Notes: generated by a model from the sequence alone, not told the origin. A DNA stretch of 64,000 nucleotides from Ectocarpus siliculosus (GCA_000310025.1 FN649754.1:876275-940274), one strand, 5' to 3'; counted from the stretch's first letter, positions 1 through 11,129 are shown. Program-made: numbers and translations.

Positions 1-1825
1 CGCGGTGTCAGGCGATAGAAGAGAAGACTCTAGGCCCTGAGCACTCAAGCCTGGCCTCAACTCTGAACAACCGGGCGTATTTGTTACACAAGCAGGTGAG
101 AGCTGTCACGAATTTTTCATGAAGGTTTTCAGGGCTAATGTTGTCTTGTGTAAATATGTAAATATGCATGTGACTGTTCTTGGTGGGGTTCTTGGTAGAC
201 CGCTGGTACACCCATGCCGCTGCCTCGGCCTGCTAAAGGCAAGGCGGGCACGACAACGCCCACTCGTTTGGCCTGAGAACGGTTGGTCGAGGATGCTGGG
301 CCCTGCCCACCTCCGTTTACAACAGCTCCGGCGATCCTGTTCATCACGTGTTCCTCCGCAATTGTTGTTGTTGTTGCTGCTGCTGTTGTTATCACGCTAA
401 TAACCCCCAGGTCACCTTAAAGTACCTCCAAATGTCCGAGTTTTTTTGCGTTCTCACGGGCACCCATCAGGGTTCTCGACAAAGTACGACATAATACAAG
501 CGGATCCCAAAGAATCAACACCAAGCGAAAAAGCTATCAAGAACAGAACAATAATATACAAGACCCACATGTGTGTCGCAGGTTCACCTCTTGCATAAAC
601 ACTTGCCATATGAGCTCCATTCCGACAGAAACAAAAGAAAGACATTCATCCTCACATCTGTAATACAAACGCCCAGATGTTACATGTCCGGGTTTCCGCC
701 GGCCAGCCCCCCCCCGCCACCCTTGGCTCTTCATCAAAAGTCAAGGCAGTAGCGGGAAGAAATAACAACACAAACACGAAGGTGGGAACACATATGACGA
801 GCACGAGACGAACAAGACAAGAAATGAGGCGGTGGGGTGGGTGTGTTGCAAGACAGTGGATGCCGCAGACACATTTTCCTTTGTAGGCAGCTAACACCGA
901 CGCCAAAAGGCATGGACCAGGAATGTCCCCCCTCGCCCGAGTCCCTTCTTCCTTATCCTATTGCGGTAGTTCCATTTGCTTCCCGATCTCTCGCAATGTG
1001 CCGAAGTCGACTGGCCTCTTCTTTTCTCGCTGGCCTCCTTTTTTTCTCGTGCCACGCCGCCATGAACTTGTCGCCTCCCTCCTTCACCCCCTTGTACCAT
1101 GCCCCCCCCCCATCCTGCCGGGCAGCTAGCAGACGGCGTGGTCGACTTCGAAAGTCAACCACCTATCTTCTGTTGAACCAGTAGGTGGCCTCCAGCGCCT
1201 TAACATTGTCTGCCAGTGACTTCCCCCAGGGTTGCGCCCCGTCGACCCGGACGCGGCTTCTCCTCCCCCACTTGCACCCCGAACATTAGACGTTTCGGAA
1301 GCCTCCAGTCTGCTTGTCTCGCCAGACCTACGGCGAACAGGACTTGCCGCTGGCGGGTGATAGCCTCCGCGCTTTGGCCCTAGGTCAGCTTCAAAGCTTT
1401 GCCATACCTGGCGACATGTGCCTTGGACACGGCGCTACCCAATGACTTCCAGGAAGAGTCCGTAGTGGACGCGTGGTGCCGGCGCCATGCATCCGTACAG
1501 CAGAACCTCCACTGCTTCCGCGTTCAGCAGGCGCGCCCGGGTGCTGTCCATCGGTGGAACAGTGTACGGGAGACGTTCTTGACGCATCCCCACGCAGCTT
1601 CGTTCTGAGGCGAATCTTGGGCACGAGCTCTCGTCTTTGGTGGTTACGCCGCCCACATGTCGGAACTCAGTTGGTTAGAGCGTTCGTTTGGCCTGCGGCC
1701 TTACTATCAGTGATGGACGGGGCGGCGGTGGCGGTGGCGGTGGCGGTGGCTACCCTTTTCGTTTACTGCTCTGCCACCGGTACGATCCACTAAACCTATA
1801 TATCCCTTTCTTGCCCTCATTTCAG
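1..1825. other. No gene recognised; simple repeats
   Basis: No reading frame here looks like protein beyond chance, and I recognise no family. Two simple repeats are visible: a GTT/GCT trinucleotide run at about 361-390, and five GGCGGT hexamers at about 1724-1751, shortly before the TPR exon. The stretch may be intron or 5' flank of the TPR gene that follows, since that exon needs upstream exons not found here. Confidence 0.5.
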
Positions 1826-1951
1826 GGCAGAACAGAGGAGGCCTGGCCATTGTACGAACGTTCCCTTGCCATCGTGGAGAAAGATTTAGGTCCTGACCAC
1901 CCTCGCGTAGCCACATCGCTCAAGAACCTGGTGGACTTGTTGGAGAGTCAG
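1826..1951 (+). CDS. TPR exon, kinesin-light-chain-like repeat
   Basis: This 126-bp exon is flanked by a pyrimidine-rich acceptor ending TTTCAG and the donor CAG|GTGAGA. It is open throughout and encodes exactly 42 residues, one tetratricopeptide repeat of the kinesin-light-chain type: EEAWPLYERSLAIVEKDLG, then PDHPRVATSLKNL and LLESQ. TPRs are helix-turn-helix protein-binding units. Both borders fall between codons (phase 0), so such exons can be added or lost without a frame change. In brown algae, one-repeat-per-exon TPR genes, some with NB-ARC domains, have been described as candidate receptors; placing this exon there is inference. No partner exon with an intact frame was found, so it may be an orphan or the edge of a gene lying mostly outside the window. 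Confidence 0.7.
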
Positions 1952-2424
1952 GTGAGAGCGGTGAAACCCGTTCGTGAAACGGGAGGCATGCATTACTCAA
2001 ATTTATGTTGTGCAGGTTGGCCACCCCGAGCAGAATAAGCTTTTACGGTGGGGGGTTTGAAGGAGATATCTAGCCTGAGTATCACCTCGCGATGGAGGCA
2101 TTTCCAGTGATTTTCGTCTTACTTTTTTTGAACTTGTATATCGAAATACGGAGGATCCAAATCAGGGCCGCCATTTGGTTGAGTTGGTTGAAGTGTTTGC
2201 GATCGACCACCGTCTCATGTCAGCCGGACGTATAAACTTGGTTTGTATTAACTCGTAAATCGAAATGCGCAGGGGTCTCATCAGATCGGGGTCGCCATTT
2301 GATTGAGTCCTTTGTCTCGTCACCCCGCCACACTCGGGCGTGTTTGTTGTTATCGTCCATTCCTCCGAACTACTGTAACCCTGACCCTGCCTAACTCGCC
2401 ATGCGTTGTTTCCCCATGTTCCAG
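1952..2424 (+). other. Intron-like spacer between TPR exons with a 116-bp tandem duplication
   Basis: The spacer begins with a good donor and ends with a CCAG acceptor before the decayed TPR exon. Two diverged copies of a roughly 60-bp block, each containing ATCGAAAT and CGCCATTTG, lie at about 2132-2195 and 2248-2310. This suggests a local tandem duplication. No gene is seen. Confidence 0.4.
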
Positions 2425-2544
2425 GGCAAGTATGAGGAAGCCGCGCCGCTGTTGGAACGCTCTCTTGCCATTGCCGAGAAAGCTTTAGGATCCTGACGAG
2501 GCAACAATACTTTAACAAATTTGGTCGCTTTGTCGCAGAAGCAG
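2425..2544 (+). pseudogene. Decayed TPR exon (frameshifts, broken splice donor)
   Basis: After an intact acceptor (TTCCAG) the sequence reads GKYEEAAPLLERSLAIAEKAL, the start of a kinesin-light-chain-type TPR like the exon at 1826-1951. An extra base at the G-P-D turn shifts the frame and gives a stop. The last third (TLTNLVALSQKQ) is recovered only after a second indel. The exon is 120 bp instead of 126. The donor position reads CAG|GAACGA, so the GT is lost. The exon cannot be spliced or translated normally, and I read it as a dead duplicate in a TPR exon array. Confidence 0.7.
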
Positions 2545-3080
2545 GAACGAGCCGTGGGTACCTTCCAGTAAAACTCTTGTGGTTCCCTATCGAGTCATAC
2601 GGTTTGTTCCTGGTGATCATGGGTTGAACGTTAGGAGCTTGAAGCCGACACAGCTGTGCCTAGATGACCGTTAGTCACCGACTCGTCAAGGTTGTCATAA
2701 GGACAGGCCGCCTGCCGACTCTGTCCGCAGATAGGTATGCGAAGGACCAGGGGAGAGAAAGAGATGCGAGTGACGTCCGATATTAGCATGCGAAACACGT
2801 CGTCTATGCAGTCTTATCCTCGATCACGAGGCAATATTAAGTAGAGTGTCGCACGTCATGCGGTCGAGCCAGGGGTAACGCCAACACGAGGCCAGCTTAT
2901 CATTGGTTCAAAAGGGGTGCAGTTCTTTTCGGGTACATCGATACTGCAAAAATCAATCCAGTTTGTCATCTTGCTGCACACAATACCAACTGTACACCCC
3001 GGTTTTCCTGGCAGCAAAAGCCTCATCGTGTTTTTCCCTGTTTACCAATCACCGTCTTTAGCCCCCCCCCCCGGTGCGTC
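2545..3080. other. No gene recognised
   Basis: I see no coding frame, splice-bounded exon or tandem repeat. A run of ten C residues at about 3062-3071 lies just before the 5' truncation point of the non-LTR element. Confidence 0.4.
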
Positions 3081-4318
3081 ATGGTATGCAACGAGGGCAG
3101 GGAGGAACCAGTAGAACATAGATGGAAGTGGGGGATCGAGGAGATTGCAGTAGTCGACCAGTACACATACCTCGGAGTAGAGATCGCAAAAGATTGCTCG
3201 TGGAATGCACACATGTCCAAGGTAGCGGAAAAGGGCAAAGAACGAGCAGGGAAGCTTCACCCAATACTCGCAAACCGGCACCTTGATACACGCATCAAAT
3301 TGACGGTTTTGAAGAGCGTAATCGTACCGCCGCTGGAGTACGCCGGAGAAGTATGGGAAGGAAATAAGAAGGTAGTGAAAGAACTCGAGGCGGCGCAGAT
3401 GAAAGCAGCGAAAATCATCCTAGGATGCTCCAAGCGCACAAGTAATGCAGCAGTCAGGGCAGAATTGGGGATCCAATCCCTACGGTCGGGAAGAGACGTA
3501 AGGAAGCTGACATGGCAGTACCGCATGTGCGGGATGGGAGAGGAGAGGTTGCCGAGAATAGTATGGGAGGCGAAGTGGGCAAACAAAAAGAGGGGTAGAC
3601 AACCCACGGAATGGGTCAAGGTTGTAGAGGACGTATGGAAGGGATTGGACATCGACGAAGATGAAACGCTGGAAACGGAGGGTCTACAGGGGTTCAAGAA
3701 GAAGATATCTGTTGCTTGTGCCGACAGAGAAGAACAGAATCTAAGGAAAGAATCCAAGGATAAGGAGGGTCTAGAAGTGTACGGAATGTTGAAAGAAGGA
3801 ATAGGGTTCAAGGATTACCTACATGGACCAATGGATGCAGGGACAAAGCTTAAGGTCAAATTCAGGACCGGGGGCATAGGCCTTCGCGAACGTCGACGAA
3901 GACATAGGACGGTAGACGACGAAGACGACAAGTTCAAATGTGATTGCGGCTTCGAATGCGAAGACCGTGTTCATGTAGTCGCGGAATGTCCGTGGTACGG
4001 AAAGGAGAGGGAAGTGTACATGACTGAGCTGGGAAGAATACAAGGGACATACAGGGAGATGTTTGAGGCATGGAATAGAGAGGAGAGGACGGTAGCGGTA
4101 CTGGGGAGTAGGAAGTGGTTTGAAAAGGCGGGAAGTGACATCGGTAGGATAGACAGACTAGGGAATACATTTTTGAGCCACCTTTGGCAAAGTAGGAAGG
4201 AACGATTGGCCATCGGTGATCGGTCCTGTGGGAACAATGCTCCGTCCTCTCGAGGACGCGTGGTCAATGGTCTAACCGCTAAGGCATGCAAAGCATAAGA
4301 GTACGCCCCCCCCCCCCC
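3081..4318 (+). mobile_element. 5'-truncated non-LTR retrotransposon, C-terminal part of ORF2
   Basis: One open frame of 405 codons (3081-4298) encodes the C-terminal part of a non-LTR reverse transcriptase. It starts in the thumb/post-RT region (DQYTYLGVEI, SWNAHMSKVAEKGK, EYAGEVWEGN, AAKIILGCSKRTSNAAVRAE). It ends with a cysteine-rich zf-RVT-type knuckle, C-x-C-x3-C-x4-H-x4-C, near residues 293-308. The catalytic RT palm and the endonuclease are absent, as expected for 5' truncation during target-primed reverse transcription, so the ATG at 3081 is probably not a native start. After the stop come 19 bases and then a run of 13 C. The element runs into the first assembly gap. The open frame suggests a fairly recent insertion. 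Confidence 0.85.
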
Positions 4319-4325
4319 AACCCCC

Positions 4326-4910
4326 NNNNNNNNNNNNNNNNNNNNNNNNNNNNNNNNNNNNNNNNNNNNNNNNNNNNNNNNNNNNNNNNNNNNNNNNNNN
4401 NNNNNNNNNNNNNNNNNNNNNNNNNNNNNNNNNNNNNNNNNNNNNNNNNNNNNNNNNNNNNNNNNNNNNNNNNNNNNNNNNNNNNNNNNNNNNNNNNNNN
4501 NNNNNNNNNNNNNNNNNNNNNNNNNNNNNNNNNNNNNNNNNNNNNNNNNNNNNNNNNNNNNNNNNNNNNNNNNNNNNNNNNNNNNNNNNNNNNNNNNNNN
4601 NNNNNNNNNNNNNNNNNNNNNNNNNNNNNNNNNNNNNNNNNNNNNNNNNNNNNNNNNNNNNNNNNNNNNNNNNNNNNNNNNNNNNNNNNNNNNNNNNNNN
4701 NNNNNNNNNNNNNNNNNNNNNNNNNNNNNNNNNNNNNNNNNNNNNNNNNNNNNNNNNNNNNNNNNNNNNNNNNNNNNNNNNNNNNNNNNNNNNNNNNNNN
4801 NNNNNNNNNNNNNNNNNNNNNNNNNNNNNNNNNNNNNNNNNNNNNNNNNNNNNNNNNNNNNNNNNNNNNNNNNNNNNNNNNNNNNNNNNNNNNNNNNNNN
4901 NNNNNNNNNN
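4326..4910. other. Assembly gap of 585 N
   Basis: The gap is bounded on the left by C13-AA-CCCCC and on the right by C14-AACC. The same motif on both sides suggests the two contig ends may be the same poly-C tract at the 3' end of the non-LTR element, so the true missing length may differ from 585. Confidence 0.9.
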
Positions 4911-6567
4911 CCCCCCCCCCCCCCAACCTAGGTTTTTCAGGGCCTCTATTCGGGTGACGATTATTAGCGCTAACACAGGCCCTGAGTAGTAGTTCACGGT
5001 GGGAAAGCTGCCTTTGGATATCTGCATGTCTAAGATACAGTATGGTAGAAAGGGATTCTATCTGCCTGGCTCGGATGCTTTTTTTTGCAGGAGAGAGAGA
5101 CAGACAGAGAGAGAGACAGACAGAGAGGGACAGCCAGAGGGACGGGGGGGGGGCGACAGACTTCTGTGAAATAATACACTCTTTTTACCATCGCCAAGGA
5201 AGTGAATCGACCAGCCCCCCGAGGCCAACAAGTTGGAAGGAAGGTGATATTCCTCGCCCTCACGGCGTGCATCGCTCAAACAATTAGCCTGGAGTCAACC
5301 GGGCGCCAGCACGCACTAAATGGGCAATTTTGTGGTGATGCACGTGCTCACCGGCCCCTTCTCAAGCGTCGAATGAATGTGGGGCGTGTCAAATGATTTG
5401 CCATTATCCCCACAGCGACAGGCGCCTATCGGTTGTCGAATTTCATATCATCAGCGATCTCTCGAGTTCTAGAGCGCCCGGATTCTACTTGAACGCGCCG
5501 ATTGGCTCTTACGATCAACAAAGCACGAGGAACACCCAAAAGGAATTTCTACCTTGCGCGTCTCTTTTTCCCCAGACGCAAAATGGAGTTTCAGTTAGGG
5601 CCATCCCGCAAAAAGCGTAAAGACGCTGCCAGGAGGGCGATGGAATTGGGGAGGACGCAGCTGGGCTCAGATGCGCGACCTAAAAGAGGGGGGATTGGCC
5701 TGTCGAGATTCTACACGTCACCACAGCAATCAGCGCAGCACGCAGCACTGCGCAGCGCAGCAGTCTATCTGGCTGGTACTACAAGCAGCAATGGGCACAT
5801 AGCACGGCAGTGACGGCGAATCAGTGCTGTGAGTCCGTGTGACCGCCGAATTCAGCAAAGTTCTTCCCTTACGCATCACACTCGTCGCCGTACAGCAGTA
5901 GTCGATTGGAAGGCTTGGGTCCCGTACATGTATATGGCCATTGTTCAGCTATTGTTCGGAGCTATCGTCCGCTGTCTTGGATAGCCGTATGTGTGGCTCT
6001 CATGGTCATGGTTTGAATCATCGCAACGAGCATGTTCAGGCCCTGTTTGCGCCTTGGGTTGAGTTTATTATATCGATTCCCCCCGCCTGTGCGCTGTGTA
6101 GAGCCAACCCTCGTTAAAATATCTTCTTTTTTTTTTTACACTCATGTCGTGGACAAGGGCCACCCTTAGCAGTAGATCTGGACCAAGAATTGTTGTGCAA
6201 TAGTGCAACCGATAGGAAGGAGAAGAACAGTACATCTCGCCACAAACTAACAATGTTCCAACGAGAAACAGGAGTGATGACCCCACCCAGTGGACAGAAA
6301 AAAACAGTGTATCTCGATTTACAGTACATATCATCGACGTCCGTTCTCCGGTAAGTCCCTGCTGCAGTATTTTGTGGCCTTTAGAAACAAGAAAATCAGC
6401 AGTACATACGTCAAGGGTTACCGTAAGGTTGCAAGTCATTGCACGGTCGCTCTTCCAAATATTTTGCCATATATTTTTCGTCGCACAGGGGTGAGATGAG
6501 CGATGACCGTGGACCGTGCGATGGCTCCGGACCTTCGTGCGGAAATCGAACTAAATCAAATGGTTTT
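4911..6567. other. No gene recognised; GA-rich patch
   Basis: No convincing exon or family match. A purine-rich GAGA/GACA microsatellite lies at about 5091-5135. The right edge, about 6490-6567, contains words that recur inverted near 7590-7640 (see the inversion finding). Confidence 0.4.
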
Positions 6568-7010
6568 GATGCCTGCCTCTGTGTGGTGTTCGTTGGAGTC
6601 GAGTAGGCTACTGAATACTGCTATTCTTCGAGGTCGTGGTAGGACCAAGGTCGTAGTACGCCAGTCAGGTGATCGATCAGCGACCGTCGGGTGTCGCCAC
6701 CGTATGATGGTGTATGTTGTCCCTGGGATATGCATTTACCGACACACGAGAAAAATCAGCTGCCGTATGTAGCTGTTCAAGCGGTTCATTTAGAGAGCTT
6801 GCGTCGCAGAGAGCAACCGTAGGTTTCCACTAGAGCGGGACTGCCGGGGGGACTCGAGTACATACCGATGACGGGGGCTCAGCTGGAATTGGAACTCATG
6901 GGTTTTCTAGCTGAACACCGCAAGCAAGTCCTAGTGTGTGACGCGGGCGAGCCCATGAAAGCAGCAGCATCCATGGCAGAATCAGCATTTCCAAGGGTGG
7001 GTTTCGAATA
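6568..7010 (+). pseudogene. 3' end of the beta-helix pseudogene plus downstream block, inverted
   Basis: This block matches, in opposite orientation, the last codons and 3' flank of the intact beta-helix gene (about 17305-17735). It opens with the equivalent of the final coding residues (around VVFVG), then a stop, then about 400 bp of downstream sequence. It resumes at the codon position where the pseudogene half at 7892-8925 breaks off, so the two were once contiguous. Near its end a frame (6868-6996) reads TGAQLELELMGFLAEHRKQ and ASMAESAFP, also present with changes in the other copy. That conserved protein-like segment may be an exon of a neighbouring, unrecognised gene. Confidence 0.7.
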
Positions 7011-7891
7011 AATCAGATCTCGAATTCACATTCAGAGTTGGTTATAAGACCTCAAGATCCACAGAACTCTCTTGTTAATTGGCTGAAAAGTTATTCCACC
7101 GGTCGAATCTTTAGGACTTCAAACAGGGCGACCCAAAACCAGACCGAGTTTTGAAAAAGTCGAAATGAATTTATCGAATCCCGATTTGGGTGAACCGCAA
7201 CCATAGTTGCGGGACCACGGTCTACTCGCATGCACGGCGCGTGCCCACCTACCCCCATCGACACGAACTCCATCCACCGCCGAGCACAGAGGAGAGACAA
7301 CACAAAAAGTCAACCCAAAGGAAGGGTGACTACACATCGCATTGTTGGCGAGGGGGTCACCCTCCTCGGGGTGTGAAAGTGTCGGGTCTAATTCTAGTAG
7401 AAGCCGAATCAGACCAATAGGCAGCGCTGACGACAGTCTAATGCCTTGATTCTGGCCTCAGGTTCATATGTTTAGGTAAAAGACCAGTGGAAGTCATCAG
7501 TCGTAAGATGCGAGTCATCGCATGGTCCGGAGGTATCGCAGCCCGGAGTCATCGCACCCCCGCTCTATAGAAATATAATGACTGAATGACTTCATTCGAT
7601 TTCCGCAAAGGGTCGGTAGTCATCGCACAGACTCGCAGCCCAGGGTAGATGAGGCGTGAACCATTCGGAGGCAAATTTCACCACTTCAACCATGTCCGCT
7701 GTATAAAGCACCGCAACCCATTCGTGGAGGCATGAAGGACAGGGAAAACACATAGGCATTTCCAATGTAACCGAGTTATCGCTTTAGTCCGGGCCTCGCC
7801 TTCAAGGATTTATATAGAACCGCGCATGCCGGAGTTGTGCAAGGGTGTGCTTTATTCAGAACCGCGCAGGCCGGAGTTGTGCAAGGGTGTG
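7011..7891. other. Interior of the inverted segment; CATCGCA words and a 42-bp duplication
   Basis: No gene is seen. Around 7490-7640 the word CATCGCA recurs several times. At 7816-7850 and 7858-7892 lie two near-identical 35-bp copies (period 42), the second ending exactly at the inversion breakpoint. Confidence 0.5.
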
Positions 7892-8925
7892 CGTGAAATC
7901 CGCGGCTTCATCTACAGAAAGAACTTCACCAGACTGTTCATCGAACGTCCAGAAGGACGAGTTCTCGGATAGAACGGTCTGGCTGGTCTCTTGTGGCCAC
8001 GATCACGGCGCGTCGGCCTCTACAAAGAGCGGTGGCCCTGAGAACTCAAAGTACCCCGGGTTGTTCAGACTGCTTCCGCCCGAGACGTCGCTGAAAAAGG
8101 CGCGCGCGTCGTTCGTGAAGTAGAACTGTGCTCCCTCGCCGTTGCAGATGGCCACACCAGAGCTCGCCGAATTGTCTTGGGAGCGGGAGTCACCCGCAAT
8201 GCTCACGTCACCATGGTTGTATATCCCGCCCCCGTCCCCTCTATTGTCGTCGGTGACGAAGGTTTGGCTTATGGTGACTCCCTGATTGGATGAGACGGAT
8301 CCTGTGGCGCCAACATACATGCCCCCCCCAGGGCCCGGGTGGCTCTCTCCCACACCCAAGACGTCACAGGTCGTAAACGTCGCCTCTCCCTCCACGATGA
8401 ATGACCCGGCCGTCCACACGCAAACTCCGCTGCGTTGGTACTGGGTGTGATCTGCGCCTTCTTCAATCTCATTGATGATGCGGATATCCTGCATCTCGAG
8501 GTCGTTCAGGAAACAAACGGTAGAGCTTTCGCCGACGTACACCCCTCCACCTCCACCGTCTACCCCATGTAGGACCTCTCCGTCTCCAATGATCTCAGCA
8601 TTCGTCGCCTAATCAGTTCCGCTCCGTTGGCGGTGTGGAACCTGATGTCCGTCAGCGCCGTGGTGTCGCCCACGTATTCACTCGCCGAGTTGAGCGTGAG
8701 GGTGTTCGATGTCATGGTCATGTTGGTGAACGCCTCGCACTCGATATCCTGGAAGGGATAAATCACGTCCATGACATGTTGCGTCTGGGTCAGATTGAAG
8801 GCGGCCTGGAGGTCCTCGCATTTCTCGATCAACCCATGGGAAACTCCCACGAGCAACAATAGAGACAACGGTGAAAAAAACTTGGAGAACATTTTCCTGG
8901 ACAAAGGAAATGATGGGACATGCAC
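7892..8925 (-). pseudogene. Beta-helix-like secreted protein, pseudogene (5' and middle part)
   Basis: This is a paralogue of the intact gene at 17702-18751, with the same signal peptide (LLLLVGVSHG), the same EKCEDLQAAFNLTQTQ start and the same repeat core (VWTAGSFIV, EATFTTCD, GGGMYVGATGSVS, GGGIYNHGDVSIAGDSR). It is broken in several places. A frame change after about residue 120 leads to a stop at 8560. A lost C near 8003 gives a second stop and is compensated some 15 bases later by an extra A. The last codons are missing because an inversion breakpoint cuts the gene at 7892; they lie at 6568 in the other orientation. The stretch just upstream, to about 9075, still matches the 5' flank of the intact copy. 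Confidence 0.85.
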
Positions 8926-9193
8926 GCAAGGGGAAGGAAGGGAGCGGGCTGTCGGTTAAGTGGAGATACTTGCGTGCTGTTGGCTGCCCATGGGAGGGGG
9001 TTCGTACTGTAGGTAACAAATTCGAGCGAGGTTCAACAAACGGAACAGAAAAACACAACGAAATCAATCAAACGTTGAAGGTTCTCGTGTTTCCATAGAT
9101 GGCCAGCTCATCAAAGCGTGAAGACAACGATCTTCGAGTTCCCGAGACACACAACTGCCGGAAAGCATCACCACTGCCGAAAGCATCAACTCC

Positions 9194-11050
9194 GTGGAAC
9201 ATTCTGATGGAGGAGATGGCGACGCCCGTGGCGTGCACACTTGGGTCCGCGACCGCGATGCGCCCGACCGCAGCTTCGTCATCGACCCCGACCGGAGCGG
9301 CCCCGACCCGCGCCGGCCCCCGCGCGCGCCACACATGCAGACCCAGCAGCAACGTCATCAGGTCACCCCCTCCGGCACGAGGTCATCGGCGCGGCGCTTG
9401 GCCGCCGCTGGGCCTCCGCCGCGGTCACCGAGGGTGTTGGCGATGCTTGCGATGGCGGAAGACTTCGACGCGCGGATGGACGATGAGCGGTCCGGAGCTG
9501 CCGGATGGGCCTGCGAGCGAGCGCGTGATCCCGACGGCGTGGGCGGAGGCGCACTCAGGCGAAGACAGCGACATCTGGTACAGCGCTGAGGACGCGGAGT
9601 TCACCGGACTTCTCGAGGCGGAGACTTTTTCGCCGGCGGCAGGCTCATAGCAGCCAGGGACGAACATCATTTCTGCCAAATGGGTGTACCTTTGGAAGTC
9701 CAACGAGTTCGGTAATGTGACGCGTGCAAAGGCCAGACTGGTAGCAAGAGGTTTTAGTCAGCGGGAAGGGGTTGATTATTTGGAGACTGTTTCGCCGTCT
9801 GTTTCTAGTATTCACGTTGTTGCCGCAGTTGCTTGTGATCTTGGTTGGGAGTTTGTGCACCTTTATGCTGAGCAGGCGTTCGTTCAATCCAAGCTGGACG
9901 AGGATGTGTACAATCGTTTGCCGAAAGGTTGTGGCTCTCTCTCAGGGAAAGTTGTCAAGCTTGCCCGTAGCCTGTATGGTCTGAAGAAAGCGTCCAGCAT
10001 GTGGCATTAACATTTGCTCCGAGCACTGAAGCGCCTTGGTGTGCTGCTGATGCTTGTGTCATGCGTCTGATCGAGAATGGTGTTGTGACAATGGTGGTTG
10101 TTGTGCACGTCGACGACAGTTTCTCGATCGGGACCAAGAGTAGGTGTGCTCAGTTTGGCAAAGACTTGAACGCTTTCGTCCCGATCCAGAACCTTGGGGA
10201 GCTGAGTTTGTACGCGGGTGTTCGGTATTGTCGTGATCACGCGGGTGGCACGATTACGTCGTCGCAGGAGACGTTTGCTAGGAACTTGGTTGAGAAGTTC
10301 GGTGTCACACGCAACAAGGAGACTCCCATGGCAGTAGGCTTGAAGCTTGAGGATTTTGACGATGCAGAGCCTGATGTTCTTGAGCCTTTTCGGTCTTTGG
10401 TAGGACCCTTGATATGGCTGGCGAATCAGACTCGCCCGGACATCATCAACGCAGTGCGAGCTGTCGCGAGGTATGCCCACGCCACCAAGATGGTGCAATG
10501 GCGTGGAGCTTTGCATGTTTTGATGTATGTCAGGTTCACGGTCGGTCTTGGTATCACGTATCAGCGGGGAACGTAGGGCGGTGTCTCGTTGGAACTCTTC
10601 GTTGACTCCGATTACGCGAGCAACGCGACGGACCGGTGGTCGGTTTCTGGTGCAGTTGTGATGTGTGCGGGTGCGTGTGTCTCGTTTCTGTCGCGAACGC
10701 AGGAGAGTGTTACACTTTCTTCGACCGAAGCCGAGTATGTTGCGATGGGGGACGGTTTTCAAGGAAGCGATTTTCTTGCGCTATCTCTGGAGTTTTATCT
10801 TTCCGGATGAGCGCATTGGGTGCACTAGAGTTAACGAGGATAACATGGGGCCTTGGCCAACAACCCGGCCACCACCCCCTACTCTACGCAGATAGACATC
10901 CGACACCATCGCATTTGGGAGCGGGTGGCACGCAAGCAGTTTAAGGTGGTCCACGTTGCATCGGCTTTGCAGCACGCCGACTTTATGACCAAACCACTGC
11001 ACAGGGCGGCATTCTGCTTTCACCGTGATTTTGTGATGAACATCAAGTAA
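9194..11050 (+). mobile_element. Ty1/Copia pol remnant (reverse transcriptase and RNase H)
   Basis: The pieces follow Copia order. An upstream part (9194-9650) ends in AEFTGLLEAETFSP. The reverse transcriptase begins near 9670 with AKWVYLWKSNEFGN, then KARLVARGFSQREGVDY, EQAFVQSKLDEDVY, GKVVKLARSLYGLKKASSMW. The active-site region is VVVVHVDDSFSIG (about 10093-10130), then NLGELSLYAGVRY and TRPDIINAVRAVARYA. RNase H shows ELFVDSDYASNATDR and SRTQESVTLSSTEAEYVA, and the end reads ADFMTKPLHRAAFCFHRDF. At least five frame changes or stops (9648, about 10007, 10574, about 10755, about 10850) make it inactive. Gag, protease and integrase are not recognisable, and no 5' LTR was found. Confidence 0.9.
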
Positions 11051-11129
11051 CATTTCTTTGTTGGTCGCTTCCGATTTTTTGTTGTTGCTTGACGTGAGGT
11101 TTTTTCTCTTGTTGCTGTCCTGCATCTGC

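Noticed and set aside
1655-1690. tRNA-like D-arm word (ACTCAGTTGGTTAGAGC)
   Set aside because: No anticodon arm, T-arm (GTTCGAATC) or acceptor pairing follows within tRNA distance; at most a chance A-box-like word.
4272-5027. Long open frames across the N gaps (also 27179-27481 and 44407-44772)
   Set aside because: They are open only because N codons contain no stops.
10007-10762. 251-codon open frame on the minus strand
   Set aside because: It lies entirely antisense to the Copia reverse transcriptase and RNase H, whose motifs are clear on the plus strand; the antisense frame has no motif.
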